A stretch of 64,000 nt of DNA, taken from Bathymodiolus brooksi (taxonomy: Eukaryota; Mollusca; Bivalvia; Mytilida; Modiolidae). Positions 12,120 through 23,835 of the stretch are shown here, piece after piece. Below the pieces are notes generated by a model. That model ran no database searches and was not told where the DNA came from. It saw only the letters and a list, made by a program, of their open reading frames with translations. The stretch spans positions 51,226,036 to 51,290,035 of the forward strand of contig OY804579.1 of assembly GCA_963680875.1 (NCBI GenBank), written 5' to 3'. The translations under genes were made by a program, and so were the position numbers. Each line of letters opens with the position of its first letter. The stretch's first letter is position 1.

Positions 12120-13305
12120 TGTAGATTTAAATGCTTGTTGTATGTGGTTGCTTTAACAGGTGATGACAGGGGAATTAACAAAGCAAATGTTTTCTGTTGA
12201 AAACAATTCTTTTTTGTCAATTGGTTATGGAAAGAAAGTTTAAACAGTGATGTATGTTTTCAATAGATTTATATGAAAAATTATGAAAAAAATGAAAATT
12301 ATTATTAAAAAAAGCAGAGGAAATTGTTTTGATAACTTGTTAAAAAATGCAATTATCTGGACCGCACATGTAAAATATATTCAATTTTATGATTTACAAC
12401 AAAAATGCTGAAACATTATAGACTATCTGTAGAGGTCAAATTTATCCCCCTCCTTAACCCCTGCCCCCTTGGATCTTTACATTTATCAGCATTTGTGAAG
12501 AAGTGAAAGAGTAGAACTAAATCTTTATAAGTGCTAATAACCTCAAGTTAACTTAGATATTTATATTCTTTCAAAGAGATATAAGTGTGTGTGACTCGTC
12601 AGTCAGTTTTAAAATGTTCATTAACCTTTAATTACTATCTATGGGTATAGAATAAAATTGTTCATACTTTTTTTTTTTTTATAGCAAATTACTACTACCC
12701 CCAGGTAATCGAAGGAAAGCATGAGTAGACTGCATGTATTTGCTTATAGGCAAAAAAGTATATACAGAGTCAGCTGGTTTTAATTTTTTTTAGTGAAAAC
12801 CAAATATGTTTTTTTTGTGTGTTTTGTGCATAACAGAGCCAACATACAGGGTTTACACATGCCGATCCCAGTTAAAGCTTATTTTTATTTAGTTTAGCAT
12901 GTTGATTAGTAGGAGACAGGCAAAATGTTTTTTTATGAAAGACACTAACATTTTTGTGATTAGAAAATTAAAAAAAACTCTTATTTATGGTGATATTTCA
13001 ATATTTTGTGATAAATTGAAGAAATCTGTATATTTTATTTCCAGAATCAGATTAATAAGGATATATAGGGTAACGTTTGACATTTATTGTCTGTCTTAAA
13101 GTTCTTATGTTTACCAATGCATTGATGTTATATTTGTAGCATGTTTTATTCTTGATAAAAAATGTGTTTGTTTCTTTCATTTTCAGATTGCCAAATTTCT
13201 CCTTTGATATTGTAATAAAAACTCTCTTTTTCAAAGTAAAGAAATTATTCTTTGATTGTAATCTATATTTAATACTATATACATATAGAACATACCTTTA
13301 CACCA
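12120..13305. other. TMC intron sequence without recognised features
   Basis: The stretch is AT-rich with short homopolymer runs. I find no exon, repeat pair or RNA gene in it. Confidence 0.5.
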
Positions 13306-13575
13306 GGGGCTGTCATGGTCGTGATCGTATGATAGTTAGATTTATAACTACCTGTGCAATCAGTGCTTATCACCAATAACTTTGTGAGTTTGAATCCTGC
13401 TCTGGTGAAGTGTACTCGATACAACATTATGTGATAAACTTTGCCAGTAACTTGCAATAGGTCGGTGGTTTTCTCCTGGTACTCTGGTTTCCTCCACCAA
13501 TAAAACTGACCGCCATGATATGACTGAAATATTGTTGAAAGCGGTTTTAAGCACCATAAACCAAACCAAACCAAA
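13306..13575 (+). mobile_element. SINE, near full length
   Basis: It begins ggggctgtcatggtcgtgat, carries the tRNA-like head with the B-box-like gagtttgaatcctgctc, then the body (ttctcctggtactctggtt, cctccaccaataaaactgac) and the tail through accataaaccaaacc repeats. It is one of the best-preserved copies here. Confidence 0.88.
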
Positions 13576-13730
13576 TCAGAGTGTAGGGACATGCATTTAC
13601 TCAATTTCAGAATAATGAACATATATTTACTCCTTTTCAGAGATTAGGACATACCTTTACTTTATTTCAGAGTTTTGACATGTCTTTATTCCACAATATT
13701 ATTTAGGAAGGGAGACATACGTTAGTTCCA

Positions 13731-13955
13731 AAGGGGGCTGTCGTGGTCATGATCGTATGTTAGTTAGATTTACAACTACCTGTGCAATCAGTGTCTATCA
13801 CCATTAAGCATTATGTGATAAAGTTTGTCAGTGACTTGTGACAGGTCTGTGGTTTTCTCCGGGTACTCCGGTTTCCTCCACCAATAAAACTGACCGCCAT
13901 GATATAACTGAAATATTGTTGAAAGTGGCGTTAAACACCTTAAGCCAACCACAAC
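13731..13955 (+). mobile_element. SINE with internal deletion
   Basis: This is the same family as the neighbour 180 bases to the left, in the same orientation. The B-box segment is missing: the head runs directly from catcaccattaag into the gcattatgtgataaagtttg body. Confidence 0.85.
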
Positions 13956-14240
13956 CAATCCTAAGCTCCATTTTAGAATATACACATATAAGAGATACTT
14001 TTACTAGACTCTGACTAATGTTTATTCTTGTACTTTTTCAATGTTTACATGTGTCTTGGAGAGAAAACTAGTCTTGAATCTACGACCATTTATAGCATGA
14101 TCTACAAACAAAGCAGACATTATTTTTTTTATTTCTTTTATGAATGAACAAGTTTCTTTGATATTTGTATGTTTTTATGATGTAAGCATTTTACTGTATA
14201 AACAGTTTAACATATTTCACAAATTCTATATAAAACCTTA

Positions 14241-14347
14241 TATAGGGGTCATGATTAAAGTAATAAATTGTATAATAGCCACTATCCTTTTATATATATA
14301 GGGGTCATGATTAAAGTAATAAATTTTATAATAGCCACTATCCTTTT
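14241..14347. repeat. 56-bp tandem duplication
   Basis: The segment tataggggtcatgattaaag to agccactatcctttt occurs twice with a 56-base offset and one or two differences. Confidence 0.85.
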
Positions 14348-14896
14348 TCCTAAGGGGGTATAGTGTTTTTTGCCATGCATACTACAAGGTGTGCCTCATG
14401 TTTGAAAGACTCTGATGTCTAAGGGAATGCTGGCTTCATCCACCTTTAAACCTAGTTGCTACGACATAGATGAAATTTGGTGAAAGCCATGAAAGTCCAA
14501 ATTCATTTGATCAATATAAAATCTTGCATGTTTGTTCTAGACCGATGTTTATGTACCGGTAATGGATATTATGTTTTCAGACATTTTACAAAAATCTGAA
14601 TATTTATTAATTATTGAAAATGTTTTGGTGGAATAGACATATAGACAAGGATTTTCATTGTCTCGAAATTTTTTTAGAAAATTACTGTTAATTCTATACT
14701 ATATATTCTGTTTCACTTTAAATTCTTTGCTACAATCCTGATTTTGAAGTCTAATCCTTAGTATTAGAAGTTTGGGTATGTGATATGTCCATTGTTAATA
14801 TTTTGTGTGTTATCATTTACTTATTTATTTAAAAGACAATTTTGTTGGGTTTTGTTTTTGTTTATCAATTCATTCCTTTTTTTTTTTATTTTGAAG

Positions 14897-15000
14897 GTAA
14901 GCGAATATTTACAAAGAAATTAGCTGAAACAGCGTCAGCCTCCATGGAAAATCTGGCTTCTAACGAGAACACAAGGAATAGACAACACCAAAAAAGATAA
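14897..15000 (+). CDS. TMC last coding exon with stop
   Basis: The acceptor lies in a T-rich tract ending ttgaag (AG at 14895-14896). The two bases GT complete Gly with the G of the previous exon, and the frame continues KRIFTKKLAETASASMENLA to TAA at 14998-15000. No family motif is visible. The assignment rests on the exact phase match and on the open frame running to a stop followed by AT-rich 3' UTR-like sequence. The preceding intron is about 6.9 kb and could hide an extra exon. Confidence 0.75.
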
Positions 15001-15246
15001 TCAAAGAAAAGGTTTTACCACAAGGGGTATTGTGCCTTTTATAAAAAAAACCCCATGCCTCTTGGATAAGAAGTGCCTGATGACAGAATCAATTTATAAT
15101 GTCAAAAGCTTGAATTTTTAGATTTTCAGCAAATGATTAGATCTGTTAATTGTTATCAGAATTATATTTGATCTATTGTATATATAGTTATTTTTTATGA
15201 ATTTATTATTAACACTTTTGCACATACATTGTGTACATGCATTAGA

Positions 15247-15601
15247 AATAAAACTAACAGTAATTGTAATGATAGACAAGACAAAATGATAATTTATAAG
15301 CTACTAAGATAATTTTCAAGACATAAGAAAGTTTTTTAGTTGTTATTTGCAAGTGTTTTCTGTCAAATTTACCTTTATATTTTAATGTAGTTCAATCTTT
15401 TGTTTTACTGTAGAAGAAATTGAACTTACAATTTTGATTTAATGAGATTTCGATATTTTACAATAATTTTATCAAAGAAAATCAACAAGTAGACATTTAA
15501 CAAATTGTTAAGTATTTGTTTATTGTAATGTAATATATAATGTCCTTTCTTATTTAAAGAATTTGTAAGGTATGATCATGATAATCAAATAACAAAATAA
15601 A
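15247..15601 (+). promoter_or_regulatory. Candidate poly(A) signals of the TMC gene
   Basis: AATAAA hexamers lie at 15247-15252 and 15596-15601, about 250 and 600 bases after the stop codon, in AT-rich sequence without other features. Either could end the transcript. Confidence 0.5.
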
Positions 15602-16346
15602 GAAAAATGCAATTTAAATTTTTGACATCAAATTTTAAGAATCTTATCAGTTGTAATTTTGTTCTTATTCTTTTTCTTGGGAGTTGTAAACATTGATGTA
15701 TAATTGTCTTTTATGTATTGAGAAAAGCATTCCATTCCATTGTAAACATATCTTTTATTTATTATATACTTTTATCTATCAGGGAACATATACATAGTCT
15801 ATTTTTTATACGGCTGCTAAAAAATTTATAGTCAGATTATGTTTAAGTAATATTTCACCTAAGAATTATTTAAATACTTCTAAATATTTGACTTATTGAT
15901 AAAATATACACACACAAATGTTGGTATTTCCTTTGTGGACAAAATTTAACTCAAGTTTTGTTTATTTTTTTGAGTTTAAAAGAAATATTATATCATATGG
16001 TCTTTCTCAATTTTGAAAGAGTTATCTTCTCTATTGGTCTTTTTATGTCTTGATTGAAAAATAATTTGAAGATATCTCCCCTTCTTGATTTTTTAAATGT
16101 TTTTTTTCAGTGCAGAAAGCTCATGATATTTCAAAATGTATTCAGATTTCTTCATTCAAAAACACATGCCATTTTCATTTCCTACCATGTGCCACTAGTA
16201 ACATGATTCTTTGAGGGACTGTTATTACATTGTTCATTTTATGTAATAAAAATATATTGTACTCATATAAACCTATGCTTGTATTGGATTCATTGATCCT
16301 GTATATTGATGTATGCATTGTTTTGGTGCACCAGTTACCATTATAT
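15602..16346. other. Intergenic AT-rich sequence
   Basis: It lies downstream of the TMC poly(A) signals. No exon, repeat or RNA gene is recognised. Confidence 0.5.
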
Positions 16347-17072
16347 AAATAACACTTAGCTGAGAGGGTGGTAGAGCAGATTGTTATCCCGAGAAATTCA
16401 TTGTCACTGAGGCGAAGCCGAGGTTGACAATGAAATTTCATGGGGTAACAATCTGCTCTACCACCCTCTCAGCTATGTGTTATTTGTTTTATTATACTGA
16501 AAGTTCTTTTCTCCTGGTTTCATTCTTTTTTATGATTTTGATGCCCTGAATTTCAATTGCTGTTGTCTTTTAAATGTGTTTAACTGTGATATCGATGATG
16601 TGTAATAAATAAGATTACATACATTTTTTGTATTTGTTAATATTTTTCTGCCGTTTTGGTGTATGTTTTATACAGATGGGTGTTCTTAAATGAAAAGTGA
16701 GCAATTTAATAAACTTACTATTCCCAGAATATCTAGTTGATAAGTGTTTTATTATACCGAAAGAGATATCAGATGCAAAATGATGGCTGAAGATAAATTA
16801 ATTGATGTGGCAGTAAAAAAGACAAGTCTTTCAATACATTTGCCAAAACAAAGTCATCAGACAAAAAGTCAGGAATTTCCGGAACATTTTTCAATTTAAA
16901 TTCCGACTTTGATTATCCGATCTTTTAAATCATGCAATTGACTCAGACATAAACGTTTTAAATCGAGAGGGTGATCGACTAAATTATCACACTCTGCCAT
17001 GTGATAGACTAAATTGACACACGCTCCTTAACCAATGAGAAGACAGGAAATTTACGTGAAGTATAATAAAAC
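16347..17072. mobile_element. Palindrome-led element (second example)
   Basis: A strong palindrome (16347-16484; arms aaataacacttagctgagag ... and complement, centre with gaggcgaagccgaggtt) is followed by gttttattatactgaaag at 16486. A second gttttattatac at 16746 pairs with gtataataaaac at 17061-17072, and ccaatgagaag lies shortly before that end. The layout matches 9885-10236. Confidence 0.6.
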
Positions 17073-17958
17073 ATAATGTAATGTTTTTTAAATTTAAATT
17101 TTTGATCAACCGTAAGAAAAATACATATCAATATAGATAATTATATTAGGAACATTTATACCTTAATCTTCATATTCCAAATAATATAAATTATTGGTCG
17201 TATTAATTCTATTTACTTACAATTTAATCCTAATCAATTTCTAGTCAAATTTTAACAGAATAATCTATTGGTACGAGAAAAAATATTAATTTAAAAAAAA
17301 AATCTCAAGATAACCTATTTATTAGTTTCATATTTTATTGGTACGAGAAAAAACTATAAATTAAAATAGAATACTCAAAATATAAATTTTAAAATTATTG
17401 TATGTTAGATTATATCAGAAAGTATAATAAGCTCTTGTGACAAGTTCCATTTTAGTACATGTGTAATATAAGTTCTGTGGCAAGTTCCATTTCATAGCAT
17501 CTGCCCATACCATGTCCACTTTATATGAATTCCAGTACTGTCAACACCTCAAATCAATATGGCATATCTTGTGATTTTTCTACATGTTCTTTGTTCATTT
17601 GAAATGTGTAAATGTATGTTTTCTTGTTGTCAGTATAAATTATGTGACTTATATATACCAGCTACGCAACACATTATTTTGTCTGTGTAATTTTGTGATA
17701 AATGCCACATATTTGATAAAAAAATTTATTGATGCATTTTTTGGGTTCATATGCAAACTATTTGGCCATAGTCTTCAGTTTCTATACCTCTGTATACATG
17801 TCCTTATTTCATGTGATATTGGTGCACCACATGTTTCTCTCTGGTGTTAAAACTGGTACTGAAATTATTTTTTCTATGCAACCAAGGCTCAGACTATCAT
17901 ATCAAAAACAGTAACAGTAACTACTTCCATATTTGATTGTTGACTTTTAAAGCATCTT
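17073..17958. other. Intergenic, no gene seen
   Basis: The stretch is AT-rich. A short ttggtacgagaaaaaa motif occurs twice (near 17268 and 17337). The open frames here are short and unlike any family I recognise. Confidence 0.5.
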
Positions 17959-18474
17959 GTTTTATGTATATGTATAAGACGCTATAGATAGACTACTGGC
18001 CATTAAAATAACAATCAAATTATTATATTTATTGGGATGTTGTTGTTTTATGTATATGTATAAGACGCTATAGATAGACTACTGGCCATTAAAATAACAA
18101 TCAAATTATTATATTTATTGGGATGTTGTTGTTTTATGTATATGTATAAGACGCTATAGATAGACTACTGGCCATTAAAATAACAATCAAATTATTATAT
18201 TTATTGGGATGTTGTTGTTTTATGTATATGTATAAGACGCTATAGATAGACTACTGGCCATTAAAATAACAATCAAATTATTATATTTATTGGGATGTTG
18301 TTGTTTTATGTATATGTATAAGACGCTATAGATAGACTACTGGCCATTAAAATAACAATCAAATTATTATATTTATTGGGATGTTGTTGTTTTATGTATA
18401 TGTATAAGACGCTATAGATAGACTACTGGCCATTAAAATAACAATCAAATTATTATATTTATTGGGATGTTGTG
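17959..18474. repeat. 86-bp satellite, six copies
   Basis: A unit of 86 bases starting gttttatgtatatgtataag and containing gacgctatagatagactact and ggccattaaaataacaatc is repeated exactly six times (516 bases). I see no differences between units apart from the array edges, so the array is young or the assembly has collapsed or expanded it. Confidence 0.95.
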
Positions 18475-19566
18475 TATATATTTTGGGTAGGGCTATTACA
18501 TGATAATAGTATGGGAGGGAAGGGTTTGGAAAGCACATTTTTCCACCCACAAAATTTTTCTAAAAAAGAAATAGAATTTGTATTATTATTGTTCAAGTCA
18601 CCTATGTATTATCGATATAAAGTGTCTTCCAAAATCCCTAGTTCTGATAATAAAACCCTAAATGCTCGCTTACTCGCAAGGGTTATAATGGGATGCCATT
18701 ACAGGTAATGGAACAGCCGCCGAGATTTTTTGCACTCGCTTACAGAGTTTCTGATGCCTGCATTTATCAATAATAAGACATAACCTTTCATTTTGTCCAT
18801 TATTATAACAAGTTTTTATCACCTACCAGTATTTTAGAATGTAATTCCCACAAAATAAAAATCCTTCTCTCTGAACATTTTGAATTTCGTCATTTCCGGC
18901 CTCACTATTTGGATTTAGATACCATATTTGGCGATTTGAGGCGTGAATGTTTACATCAGCGTGTAGTAAGAAATACCATATTTAGAAAAGCTCTGCCTTC
19001 CGCAGTTTCCGGTTATGGAAAACGATCGATAAATTTGAACAAGGTTGTTGCTACCTTTGAAAAGCATATATTTCTCAGCCAATCCGACTTAACAAGGACT
19101 GGGATCATCAGTAATAGTTATAATGAAATGTTTGAAGCGTAAATAGTGAGTTTTTATGTTTCAACTGCAACTTTTTTTTTTGCTCCATTGTGACGAATGG
19201 GACCGCGTTGTAGCTCTGCCGAGACACAAGTTTGTCACAGGAGCTACATTATTGCACCTAAAAATCCCCCCATATGAGTTTTCCTGGAATAGCCCTTATA
19301 TATTTATAAAGAAAAGTAGATGTTGAAATATGCAAATTACACAAAACTTAGTTGATGAATATTTTACTTGCATTAGATAATTTTTTAAATTTTGATTATT
19401 TTAATTTAGTTTAATATTTTTATAAATTTTATACATATATATTCAATTGAAATTTTAATTTTCCTACTGGTAGCCATTATTTAGTGCTTTTCGTTTCTAT
19501 TTTCATGTAAATATTTTGTTTTCTTCACACCACAGTAAGCTTCCTCAATTATTTGCTTAATGGAAA
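18475..19566. other. Intergenic, no gene seen
   Basis: Short open frames (18472-18708, 18909-19142) show no domain or splice context. Confidence 0.45.
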
Positions 19567-19669
19567 GTGGGCCTAAATGTTGTTCCAATCACTGGCCAGT
19601 TTATAGAACTTTTACTAAGTGGGCCTAAATGTTGTTCCAATCACTGGCCAGTTTATAGAACTTTTACTA
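19567..19669. repeat. 52-bp tandem duplication
   Basis: The segment gtgggcctaaatgttgttcc to atagaacttttacta is present twice, perfectly, with a 52-base offset. Confidence 0.9.
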
Positions 19670-19799
19670 TGCTAGTCAGCATGTAGTTCTCACCAACTTC
19701 CGATTTTCTCAAATGTGCTTGATTCACATTGACATTGTTCATTTTTTTTTAAAGTAAAGAAGACAATTCATTAGACAACTTGTTTGTTTACCCGAAAAT

Positions 19800-19932
19800 T
19801 GACACTCCATACAACATTATGTGATAAAGTTTGTCTGTGGTTTTCTCTGGGTACTCTGGTTTCCTCCACCAATAAAACTGACCACCACGATATAACTGAA
19901 ATATTGTTGAAAGTGGCATTAAACACCATAAG
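19800..19932 (+). mobile_element. SINE, 5'-truncated
   Basis: It has the body and tail of the main SINE (cattatgtgataaagtttgt, ttctctgggtactctggttt, ataactgaaatattgttg) without the tRNA-like head. Confidence 0.82.
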
Positions 19933-20186
19933 CTAACCGAAAATTGACTGGCAATAACTACCAGTACTCGTTGACCAGTAGCATTATTATATTATTAGCT
20001 GTTAATGGTTGTATCTACATGTACCAATTGTAAGTTTAACACATATTTTAAGAACTTTATATATATATATATTTTAATGTAAATAAAATAAAGTATAAGC
20101 ATAATATTTTTTAATTGTATTTCAATAAATTAATAAAATAGTATATTGTTATTAATCAATAGATAATCATAAAATCTTCTACAAAG

Positions 20187-20387
20187 TACTGTGAAAGTAC
20201 ATTTTGTACTTTCATTCGTGAATGCCAATTTCCTTGGTTCATGGGCTCCTTAAATCGTGGTTTCATAATTGGCACAAAATAATAATATGGACATTTTGTA
20301 TTTTGTTGTGTATTATATTTCATGTTTTTAATGAACCACGAAATCCACGAAAATTGGTACTCGACGAATAACAATACTTTCACAGTA
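20187..20387. mobile_element. MITE with CTGTGAAAGT ends and TA duplication
   Basis: The ends read TA-CTGTGAAAGT and ACTTTCACAG-TA, exact inverted repeats with a TA on each side. Inside, aatgaaccacgaaatccacg on the right mirrors ggttcatgggctcc on the left. About 200 bases with TA target sites fit a Tc1/mariner-type MITE. Confidence 0.8.
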
Positions 20388-20524
20388 CCTTATATATTGT
20401 GTAATGTTACGTTGTCCCATATATACATTAATTTTAACTTTGTTATAATGTATTTGTTTAATAAAAATGAATCTGTAAAGGAATATTATTGTTTTAGAAA
20501 GCCAACAACTTAAACTTATTATTG

Positions 20525-20775
20525 AGGGCCGTCATGGCAATGATTGTCTGATAGTTGGATTTACATATACCTACCTATGCAATCAGTGGCTATATTACCA
20601 CTCAAGTTGTGAGTTCAATACCTGCTCATTGTGAGTTTATTTCTATGCCATCTATAAAAGTTTGTGACTTGTTGCAGGTCAGTGGTTTACCTCTGATACT
20701 CCATTTTCCTCCAACAATGAAATTGACCACCATGATCTAACTGAAATATTGTTTAAAGTGATGTTAAACATCCAT
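20525..20775 (+). mobile_element. SINE, diverged full-length copy
   Basis: The order of blocks is the same as in the SINE at 13306-13575 (agggccgtcatggcaatgat, gttgtgagttcaatacctgc, cctccaacaatgaaattgac, ctaactgaaatattg), but with many substitutions. Confidence 0.75.
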
Positions 20776-21015
20776 TTCTTTTGCCGTAAACATGATTGTG
20801 TCTTCACAAATCAACCAAAATTTTGATGATAAGCAGGTCAAACTGGGGCCAACACCCAAAATTAACATTTTTTATTTCTAAGTCCAAATGTTGGTCTGTT
20901 TCTTTAGATTCCTCGTGAAATTTCTTGCCTGTATTTCTAAAACAGAATTGACCTAGATCTTATGATTTTTCAAGATAAAAAGTGTCAAAGGGAGCCAATG
21001 CCTAAAATAACTTTT

Positions 21016-21135
21016 TTAGCTCATGTGACCCAAAGGGTCATGTGACTTACATGTATTGGCATCGGCCATTGTACGTCCGGCGTAATCTATTTTAAAAAAT
21101 TTTATCCTCTGAAACCACGGGCCAATTTCAACTTA
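21016..21135 (+). repeat. Fragment of the AGCTCA-hairpin repeat family
   Basis: It begins tttagctcatgtgacccaaa followed by gggtcatgtgac (hairpin), then cggccattgtacgtccggcg and ctctgaaacc. It resembles the starts of the repeats at 5691 and 31500 but is cut short. Confidence 0.65.
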
Positions 21136-22585
21136 TATTGGCTTGAATTATCCTGTCTACTTTTAATATTGTATCTGATAACCAATCATCCAAGATGTCT
21201 GCTGTTACTATATAGATCATAGGAATACACACACACACACCTTCATACCCAATAAAGCAATATTTTTTCACTGAATGAGCTGAAATTTGAACTAGTTCCA
21301 TTTTAATAAAAAGGTATGACATATGCTACAGATGTTTGTTGAGAGTTAACGATGGCTTGGTGTTCTGCTTTCAAAGTCTAGTTGTGTGTATAATAGTTAA
21401 TAATAGTTTGTAGTTTGATTTCATTGTGTATTTGTGTTGAGAATTAATGATTTGAACTGGTTTTTTCATGAAACAAGTAACAAGACAATTATGAGTAGTT
21501 TTTTTTTAATTTATACTTTAATCATCATCGTCTGTATAATGTACACCATATATATTTTGTATTGTTTTACTGTATTTGTACTGTTACTTACAGAAACACC
21601 CTTTGCCCCAAAATCTCCTCACTTTGGTATTCATTTTGCCAAAAGCAAAGCATTTGCTTTTAATACATGACAAGTTGCAAACAGAATATGAATATTAACT
21701 TAGCAAAAGAGAAAATCCCATTCTACAAATTGAAAATATTTGTATTCTGTTTTTCTATCACAGCGGTGACAACAGACAGAGAAATACTTATAGAATTATT
21801 CACGAGTCATTTAAAAACAGCTAATAAAATCACAATTCTTAAAAAGAAAAGGGTTTCCTTGCAAATGAAAATGATGAGGAGATGAACGTGTCACAATTAT
21901 CCATCGACATTGAATACTATATAGACTACGTAAGATCATTTCTTTCATTATCTGTTTAATAGAAAAATATGAGTGATATTATGTTGTTATGGATACTGCT
22001 AACTACAGATCAGTTATGGAACAAGCTTGAATTGGTAGTTTTCATATGAATTGATCCATGCGTGACGAGTGGCTCAAAGAATGAGTAGCCGTTGGTTACC
22101 GACAATGACATTTCAGTGGAACTTGAATGTTTGTCAATAAATGCTACACTTCGGCATTCAGTATTGTTATTTTTATGTGGTTATATGAATACAAAAAAAA
22201 CCCCAGTATATTTAATATTTTTATTCAGATCTTTCTTTTATTGAGTAAGGAATTGTCGCAAAATGTGACAGTTTTTTTCAAACGAAGTTAGTTTTGTTTG
22301 GTAGGTGGGTGGTTTTCAGCTGTCACGTTTGGAAAAAAAACAAAATCGCACATTGAGATTTGTCAATAAACCTTTACAAATTGCACTTAAAAAACGGCAT
22401 AAAATTGAATGGAACATCGTTTTAATTTCTTTCGAGTCTGTATATTGTACTGTTTCTTTAGTATACTCCCTTCCTATGGTACCAAGGGTTCTATGATACC
22501 ACAGTATTTACGTTTCACACGATTGCACAATTGCAGCGTCACCTGGTAGTAGATCTATTTTGGTATAGTGGAGTCCCAACCTACA
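21136..22585. other. Intergenic, no gene seen
   Basis: The stretch contains a short (AC)n run near 21228 and small open frames without recognisable domains. Confidence 0.45.
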
Positions 22586-23835
22586 CTTTTACGATCCATT
22601 CTCTATCCAGAGTTGTCGTTCCCGCTACGCTCCTCTCTATCTCTGTCAATGCTCATTTTACAAAATTTTTGTAAAATTTAGAAACAGTAAAAAAAATGTA
22701 CTTAAAATTGTTTTAATTATTGTAAATATCAATAAAGATGAAAATAAATCACTCATTTCAAATCAATTCTCTCTTAACAAGGGCAATGCAAAGCGTGGCG
22801 TATCCCCTCGCCTAAAAATTAGACCCTGTGACCTTGACCTTTGACCTTGAAAATCAATAGGGTTCCAGATTCTCTTAAGGTCTAAGTATGTACCAAGTTT
22901 GGTTAAAATCCATTGAAGAATGTTGATTCTAGAGTGTTCACAAGGATGTTACGCAGTAAAAATTTAACCCGGTGATATTGACCTTTGACCTATGACCTTG
23001 AACATCAATAGGGTTCCAGACTCTCCTAAGGACTACGTATGTACCAAGTTTGGTCAAAATCCATTGAAGGATCTTGATTCTAGAGTGTTCACAAGGATGT
23101 TATGCAGTAAAAATGTGACCTTGACCTTTGACCTTGAAAATCAATAGGGTTCCAGACTCTCGTAAGGACTAAGTATGTACCAAGTTTGGTCAAAATCCAT
23201 TGAAGGATGTTGATTCTAGAATGTTCACAAAGATGCTATGTAGTAAAAATTGGACCCCTTGACCTTTGACCTTGAAAATCAATAGGGATCCAGACTCTCC
23301 TAAGGACTATGTATGTACCAAGTTTGGTCAAAATCCATTGAAGGATGTTGATTCTAGAGTGTTCACAAGGATGTTACGCGGTAAAAATTTGACCCGGTGA
23401 CATTGACCTTTGACCTATGACCTTGAAAATCAATAGGGTTCAAGATTCTCTTAAGGACTAAATATGTACCAAGTTTGGTTAAAATCCATTGAAGGACGTT
23501 GATCCTAGAGTGTTCACAAGGATGTGACGGACGGACGGTAGCGTTACTATATCCCTTCGCAACTTCGTTGGCGAGGGGATAAAAATGATTTGTGATCGTT
23601 TTTAATTTTAGTTCTCCAAGAAGTGGGGAGGAAATCATTTTTAAGAGAGAATTGATTTGAAATGAGTGATTTATTTTCATCTTTATTGATATTTACAATA
23701 ATTAAAACAATTTTAAGTACATTTTTTTTTACTGTTTCTAAATTTTACAAACATCTTGTAAAATGAGCATTGACAGAGATAGAATGGAGTGTAGCGAGAT
23801 TGACAACTCTGGATAGAGAATAGTTTACGATCATC
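22586..23835. mobile_element. Large inverted-repeat element with internal tandem array
   Basis: Arms of about 195 bases (22586-22779 and 23639-23835) are close inverted copies. Both contain tctatccagagttg and caaatcaattctctctt or their complements. The interior holds a second element, 22790-23580, so either this is one composite element or an insertion sits between the arms. Confidence 0.75.
22790..23580. mobile_element. Element with about 142-bp monomers and nuclear-receptor-like sites
   Basis: The ends are mirror-like (gtatcccctcgcc left, ggcgaggggata right). Five to six monomers each contain tgacctttgaccttgaaaat, caatagggttccagactctc, gtaccaagtttggtcaaaat and tagagtgttcacaaggatg. Near the right end is gtgacggacggacgg. 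There is no coding capacity. Confidence 0.75.

Larger units (their letters stand above)
4833..15000 (+). other. TMC (transmembrane channel-like) gene, C-terminal part, four exons
   Basis: Exons 4833-4997, 6929-7007, 7892-8024 and 14897-15000 join with matching codon phases (2, 0, 1) and GT-AG borders to give about 159 residues and a stop codon. The protein shows the TMC signature CGPFRG, a following segment with SSPG, a last hydrophobic helix running across the first junction, and after it a charged helix containing EGKDKAYLLKKL, all in the order usual for TMC C-termini. TMC proteins are multi-pass membrane proteins, and TMC1/2 form the pore of mechanotransduction channels in hair cells. Which paralogue this is cannot be decided here, although the CGPF-to-EGKDK spacing looks closest to the TMC7/TMC5-like group (weak inference). 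The N-terminal exons lie left of the window. Confidence 0.9.
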
